Source: Bacilli bacterium (GTDB lineage Bacteria; Bacillota_I; Bacilli_A; RF39; UBA660). From it: DNA of 9,576 bases. Numbering within the stretch: the stretch's first letter is position 1; the number at the start of each line of letters is the position of its first letter. Of the stretch, positions 6,996 through 9,576 are shown piece after piece. The notes beneath the pieces are model-generated. The model ran no database searches, was not told the DNA's origin, and saw only the letters and a program-made list of their open reading frames with translations. The DNA is taken from contig JAQUEG010000015.1 in the NCBI GenBank assembly GCA_028685275.1, positions 1 to 9,576 of the forward strand, given 5' to 3'. The position numbers were made by a program, and so were the translations under genes.

Positions 6996-7110
6996 GTTAA
7001 ATTTTTTTGTTTATTTCTATAATTTCGGTTTCTTTATTTAAAACATATTACATATTTCATTGTTATTTATTTTTTTATATTATATATCAAAAATAATGAG
7101 TAATATCTAA
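6992..7110 (-). pseudogene. Fusion scar: phosphatase-like gene end joined to phosphotransferase gene start
   Basis: On the minus strand, 7060-7058 is an ATG beginning MKYV, as in the phosphotransferase-like gene. About four codons later the sequence jumps to the last codons of the histidine-phosphatase-like gene (ETEIIEINKK, stop near 6992-6994). Upstream of the ATG, 7061-7110 resembles the leader and promoter-proximal region at 4771-4830 (matching blocks TTGCTATTT/TTGTTATTT and TAATATTATCTAATTA-like). This is what remains when about 2.8 kb between positions equivalent to 1932 and 4743 is deleted. The frame stops at once (7034-7036), so nothing is encoded. Confidence 0.8.
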
Positions 7111-7122
7111 TAATTATCTAAT

Positions 7123-8193
7123 TTATAATTGAAAATATTCAATTAACGTTTTTGTAATATTTTTAGCTATTTCATCAATATTTTCACTAATCCATTTTGC
7201 ATCATCTAAATTATCGTGATATGCAACTTCAAGTAAAATTCCAAATTTAAAATATTTATCATTACATTCCATTAAATTACCTTTAGCAAACTTAACTCCT
7301 CTGTTAGTTATTTGATTTTTATTATCATAATAAATAGAATATAAGTTATTATATAAAATATTAGCCAAAGAATAAGTTTTTGAAATTGGTAAATGAATCC
7401 AACATTCCATTCCTTTTTTGTTATGCTTAGATGATCCATTTGAATGAAGTGCAAAATGGAAATCTATATTTTTTTCTTTGCCTTCCTTTTGCCAATCTTT
7501 TATAAGTAATTCAGGATTATTTCTATAACACATAACATTTTTGTTTTTTAAATTATTTATTATTTTATCAGTAAGTAAATTCATCATTTCCATTTCATTT
7601 GAATATACAGATTGATCAATCCCTTTATTATTTACTTGTCTTGATGGACTAAAATATATTTTAATTATTCGATTTTTTAATTTAAAATTGAATTTAATGA
7701 TGTCACTATTATCATAACCTTCTTTTGTTGCATAGGCTTTTATGACACAATTTTTATTAATTAATAGTTCTTTTTTATATAATATGTATTTACCGTTATT
7801 TATTGAATAGTATATTTTTCCTTTATCATTATTTATTAATTTAATATAAGTATTGGGCTGGATATTATCTTCGTATACATTTATATGAACAGGCAAACAT
7901 TTTTTGTTAGGCCAGTTATTATTTATTAGATTATCAATAATATCTTCAATATTTTCTTTTAAAAATTCATATTCAATCCCGTTTTCTTCAAATTTATAAT
8001 GGTATTTTGTTTCCTTTTTAAATAATAAGTTCATAGGTTTATATTTAAATAACATATTTTCTTCAAACATTTCAGTTTTAAGAGCACCATTATTTAAATT
8101 TTTAAATTGAACTTTATATATTCCGTCTAAATCATCAAAATCTAATACAACATATAAATGCCAATCAATCCTATAAATATTGCCGATTTTCAT
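7123..8193 (-). CDS. N-acetylmuramoyl-L-alanine amidase (Amidase_3) with HEX-C-like domain
   Basis: A predicted peptidoglycan amidase of 356 residues, cutting the MurNAc-L-alanine bond. Order of parts: an unrecognised N-terminal region (1-100) beginning with a beta-rich stretch (GNIYRIDWHLYVVLDF); a chitobiase/hexosaminidase C-terminal-like beta domain at about 101-170 (GKIYYSINNGKY, VIKAYATKEGYDNS); and Amidase_3 at about 176-356. Catalytic features are IYFSPSRQVNN (180-189), Glu200/Glu202, ALHSNG with His250, NRGVK and LLEVAYHDN with Glu322. The first zinc-ligand His of classic members (GHG) is replaced by the SPSxQ form seen in some Firmicutes amidases. No signal peptide is visible, so export or a lysis-linked role is open. 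RBS AGAGGTG precedes the ATG. Two remnants of similar genes lie at 4938-5222 and 8237-8317, both on the other strand. Confidence 0.82.
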   Translation of the reverse strand: MKIGNIYRIDWHLYVVLDFDDLDGIYKVQFKNLNNGALKTEMFEENMLFKYKPMNLLFKKETKYHYKFEENGIEYEFLKENIEDIIDNLINNNWPNKKCLPVHINVYEDNIQPNTYIKLINNDKGKIYYSINNGKYILYKKELLINKNCVIKAYATKEGYDNSDIIKFNFKLKNRIIKIYFSPSRQVNNKGIDQSVYSNEMEMMNLLTDKIINNLKNKNVMCYRNNPELLIKDWQKEGKEKNIDFHFALHSNGSSKHNKKGMECWIHLPISKTYSLANILYNNLYSIYYDNKNQITNRGVKFAKGNLMECNDKYFKFGILLEVAYHDNLDDAKWISENIDEIAKNITKTLIEYFQL

Positions 8194-8216
8194 AACACAC
8201 CTCTTTTAAATATAAT

Positions 8217-8225
8217 ATTATAACA
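8217..8225 (-). promoter_or_regulatory. Extended -10 promoter of the amidase gene
   Basis: On the minus strand TGTTATAAT (complement of 8217-8225) lies about 23 nt before the amidase ATG. The -35 position is poor (TTCCAA). The same extended -10 form serves the immunity-like gene at 1390-1398. Confidence 0.45.
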
Positions 8226-8236
8226 TAAAATAATTC

Positions 8237-8317
8237 CATTTGGAATTTAATTAGAAATAGTTTGCTGCAATAATTTAGGTAATGCCTTAATCAATTATTT
8301 TAATAAAAAATATTGAC
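8237..8317 (+). pseudogene. Amidase_3 C-terminal remnant (copy 2)
   Basis: The DNA aligns with the end of amidase remnant 1: 8237-8279 matches 5092-5134 without gaps (shared CATTTGGAATT and TTAGAAATAG). After a loss of about 50 nt, 8281-8317 matches 5187-5223 (ATTATTTTAATAAAAA, then ATTGAC). It lies on the plus strand beside the promoter of the intact minus-strand amidase, and is too short and damaged to code. Confidence 0.7.
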
Positions 8318-8329
8318 CGTGTTGGTCAA
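8313..8329. promoter_or_regulatory. TetR-type operator overlapping the -35 box
   Basis: The perfect inverted repeat TTGACC-gtgtt-GGTCAA covers the -35 and the start of the spacer, a classic place for a TetR-family repressor to block RNA polymerase. The adjacent gene is a broken TetR regulator, which supports the call. No binding data exist, so it is inferred from symmetry and position. Confidence 0.6.
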
Positions 8330-8341
8330 AAGTAGTATAAT
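8313..8341 (+). promoter_or_regulatory. Promoter of the tetR remnant / FMN-binding gene
   Basis: TTGACC (8313-8318), a 17-nt spacer and a perfect TATAAT (8336-8341). The -35 is the last part of the amidase remnant. Transcription from about 8348 would cover the broken regulator and the FMN-binding-domain gene. Confidence 0.7.
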
Positions 8342-8381
8342 TAATCTGTAATTGAATATAATTAGAAGGCGGAAGTTAACT

Positions 8382-8571
8382 ATTGTAAAAAAATTTTCTA
8401 GTTTATCCGCAATAAAACAAGAACAAATATTAAAAGCAGCTTCATAGGAATTTACTGAATATGGTTATAAAAATGCATCGACTAATCGAATTATAAAAAA
8501 AGCGGGATCAAATGATCGTTAATCTTGTTGAACAGTTTGGCAAGGTTTTTATTAATCGGGAAGGATGTTAG
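8382..8571 (+). pseudogene. Broken TetR-family transcriptional regulator
   Basis: The frame from 8382 gives the start of a TetR helix-turn-helix domain: IKQEQILKAAS, a TAG stop (8445-8447), then EFTEYGYKNASTNRIIKKAG, the highly typical TetR recognition region. It ends at TAA 8520-8522. A different frame at 8524-8571 (LVEQFGKVFINREGC, stop TAG) looks like the regulator's C-terminal end. The central ligand-binding part, normally more than 100 residues, is gone. The first codon after the RBS (AAGGCGGAAG) is ATT, probably a mutated ATG. The protein cannot function. The old gene ended 2 nt before the FMN-binding gene, so they formed one operon. Confidence 0.88.
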
Positions 8572-8573
8572 TA

Positions 8574-8963
8574 ATGAACAAAAAATGTATTTTTATTGGG
8601 ATTATTTTAATAATAATTGGCTTTTGTATTACTTTTAAAATTGTAGAAAATAGACATAAACAACAACTTAGTGATTTAACAATAAATAATGTTGATTTAG
8701 AATTAATACCTAATGGAACATATGGTGGTAGTTATAATATTTTTCCTGTTTCGGTTAAAGTCGAAGTAACAGTTATAGAGCATGTGATTACTAAAATTAA
8801 TTTAATCAAACATATTCATGGTCGTGGTAAAGCAGCTGAAACACTAACTGATAAGGTTGTTGCTGAACAATCATTAGAAATAGATGTTGTTACGGGAGCA
8901 ACTGCTAGTAGTAAAGTTATATTAAAGGCCATTGAGCAAGCTTTAGTTAATGGAATAAAATAA
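8574..8963 (+). CDS. Membrane-anchored FMN-binding-domain protein
   Basis: A protein of 129 residues. An N-terminal hydrophobic anchor (about 5-22) is followed by an FMN-binding domain (about 45-127) that would face outward. IDVVTGATASS (103-113) is the covalent flavinylation motif, in which ApbE attaches FMN to a Thr, here Thr110. Such proteins act as small electron carriers in extracellular or membrane redox chains. No ApbE gene or electron-transfer partner is in the window. Start choice: GGGAAGG (8558-8564) lies 9 nt before ATG 8574, while the in-frame ATG at 8565 directly abuts the RBS. There is no lipobox at Cys5 or Cys18, so a signal anchor is more likely than a lipoprotein. It was formerly controlled by the adjacent, now broken, TetR regulator. 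Confidence 0.85.
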   Translation: MNKKCIFIGIILIIIGFCITFKIVENRHKQQLSDLTINNVDLELIPNGTYGGSYNIFPVSVKVEVTVIEHVITKINLIKHIHGRGKAAETLTDKVVAEQSLEIDVVTGATASSKVILKAIEQALVNGIK

Positions 8964-8990
8964 AAACCAGATTAATTATACCTGGTTTTT
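8962..8990. terminator. Bidirectional terminator between FMN-binding and coat genes
   Basis: A perfect 9-bp stem (8962-8970 AAAAACCAG with 8982-8990 CTGGTTTTT) with an 11-nt loop. A T run follows on the plus strand, and a T-rich stretch (TTTTTATTTTA) on the minus strand. It lies between two convergent genes whose stops are 1 nt inside the stem (plus) and 5 nt away (minus). Confidence 0.85.
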
Positions 8991-8994
8991 TTAT

Positions 8995-9288
8995 TTATTC
9001 CATTTCCAATAATGTATCGACACCTTTTAAATCATAATTAATTTGTTGTTCGGGATCACGAGGAAAATAATAATTTTTTTCCACCATATAATTAACAATT
9101 TTTTCGTGTGCTTTAATAGCCGCATCTAAATGTCTGGAATAAGTATCTCTAACTTCTTGACTATAAGCTTCTGTTAAAGCAAGGGAATATGCTTTAACGC
9201 CGGCTTTAGTCCCTATTAAAGAATCATAAGCAATGATTTCGTCAGTCATTTTACTCATTCCTGCTATATTTTGAATTATATTAGTCAT
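8995..9288 (-). CDS. Spore coat protein, CotF family (second of pair)
   Basis: A small helical protein of 97 residues matching the CotF-type coat domain. It has IIAYDSLIGTKAGVKAYSLALTEA, then EVRDTYSRHLDAAIKAHEKIVNYMVEKNYYFPRDPEQQ (about 46-82). The family pattern is a pair of long helices with a conserved His and a 'K-G-[YW]-Y' turn, here KNYYFP. The N-terminus is Met-rich (MSKM). AAAGGAAT precedes the ATG. It lies 14 nt downstream of the other coat gene on the same strand, so the two are one operon. It is expected in the coat of the endospore, made late in the mother cell. No sporulation-sigma promoter can be identified for it. Confidence 0.8.
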   Translation of the reverse strand: MTNIIQNIAGMSKMTDEIIAYDSLIGTKAGVKAYSLALTEAYSQEVRDTYSRHLDAAIKAHEKIVNYMVEKNYYFPRDPEQQINYDLKGVDTLLEME

Positions 9289-9302
9289 TTTTTTATTCCT
9301 TT

Positions 9303-9521
9303 CTAATTATTTTCTTTTAAAAATGGTGAAGTTTTTAAGAGGTCTCTTAATTCTTTAATATGTTCTTTTGCTGCATTAGCATCTGCTTGTAATAATTCTT
9401 TTAATTCTTTATCTTTTGCTAGTAAATTCATCGTTGTTGCTTTTGTAGCACATAGTGTTTTAAAAACAATAATTTCGTGTAAATCAAGACTTTCTCTTGG
9501 TGTTATTCCTAATTCTGACAA
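9303..9521 (-). CDS. Spore coat protein, CotF-like (first of pair, TTG start)
   Basis: A small protein of 72 residues with LTPRESLDLHE-like opening (LGITPRESLDLHEIIVFKT) followed by two amphipathic helices, as in the short coat proteins that sit beside CotF-family genes in spore formers. The sequence has no ATG at its start. The TTG at 9519-9521 is chosen because a strong GGAGG (complement of 9529-9533) lies 7 nt upstream. It is cotranscribed with the next coat gene. The upstream 50 nt reach the window edge and show no certain promoter; a mother-cell sigma-E or sigma-K promoter may lie there or beyond. The role is assigned from similarity and context. Confidence 0.72.
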   Translation of the reverse strand: MSELGITPRESLDLHEIIVFKTLCATKATTMNLLAKDKELKELLQADANAAKEHIKELRDLLKTSPFLKENN

Positions 9522-9576
9522 TCTGTCACCTCCTTTAATTTTATCTTTACTTAGTATTTGAAAAATTTTTGAAATA

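Noticed and set aside
7126..7145. 8-bp perfect inverted repeat at the end of the amidase gene
   Set aside because: The stem is A/T-rich and no T run follows on the minus strand. It lies within the last codons, so it is weak as a terminator.
8232..8247. Inverted repeat AATTCC-attt-GGAATT near the amidase promoter
   Set aside because: Half of it belongs to the amidase remnant and it is only 6 bp per arm; no regulator is suggested. Likely chance.
1..9576. CRISPR array, tRNA, rRNA or insertion sequence
   Set aside because: No regularly spaced repeats, cloverleaf-like segments, ribosomal RNA signatures or transposase motifs were seen on either strand.

Overview
The window is strongly AT-rich DNA from what looks like a spore-forming Bacillota (Firmicutes) bacterium. 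The evidence is a SAM-I riboswitch upstream of metK, two CotF-type spore coat genes, AGGAGG-type ribosome binding sites, A/T-rich sigma-A promoters (TTGTCA-N17-TATAAT twice) and A/T-rich codon choice. I cannot name the species. The region is visibly decaying: it mixes intact genes with at least five gene remnants.

Layout, left to right. Positions 1-460 hold the 3' end of an unrecognised gene and the C-terminal third of a DUF84 (YjjX-like) NTPase. Positions 460-1302 hold a short RBS-led mini-ORF, a terminator-like hairpin and a queuosine-precursor (VUT/YhhQ-type) transporter on the minus strand. Positions 1338-4860 form a compact module. An Imm-5-like 'putative immunity protein' (+) meets, tail to tail with overlapping stops, a translationally coupled minus-strand pair: a PEP-synthase/rifampicin-phosphotransferase-like enzyme (ATP-grasp plus swivelling His domain, no TIM barrel) and a histidine-phosphatase-like protein. 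A C-terminal amidase remnant (+) follows at 4938-5222. Positions 5219-6604 are the metK unit: promoter, SAM-I riboswitch, intrinsic terminator and intact S-adenosylmethionine synthetase.

Positions 6636-8317 look like a second, degraded copy of the 1398-5223 module. The immunity gene is frameshifted and internally deleted. It runs into the last codons of the phosphatase-like gene, which are fused directly to the first codons and promoter region of the phosphotransferase gene, so about 2.8 kb is missing. An intact minus-strand N-acetylmuramoyl-L-alanine amidase follows, then a second, shorter amidase-end remnant (+). Both amidase remnants end at the same point (TTGAC), and in both places that end supplies a -35 box for the next gene.

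Positions 8313-8963 hold a promoter with a perfect TetR-like operator, a broken TetR gene, and an intact membrane-anchored FMN-binding-domain protein with a covalent flavinylation motif. A bidirectional terminator separates it from two minus-strand CotF-like spore coat genes at 8995-9521.

The most interesting points are the phosphotransferase/phosphatase-like gene pair tied to an immunity-like gene, the scar of its duplication, and the recurring amidase ends at the module boundaries. Functional links between these genes are inference from layout only.
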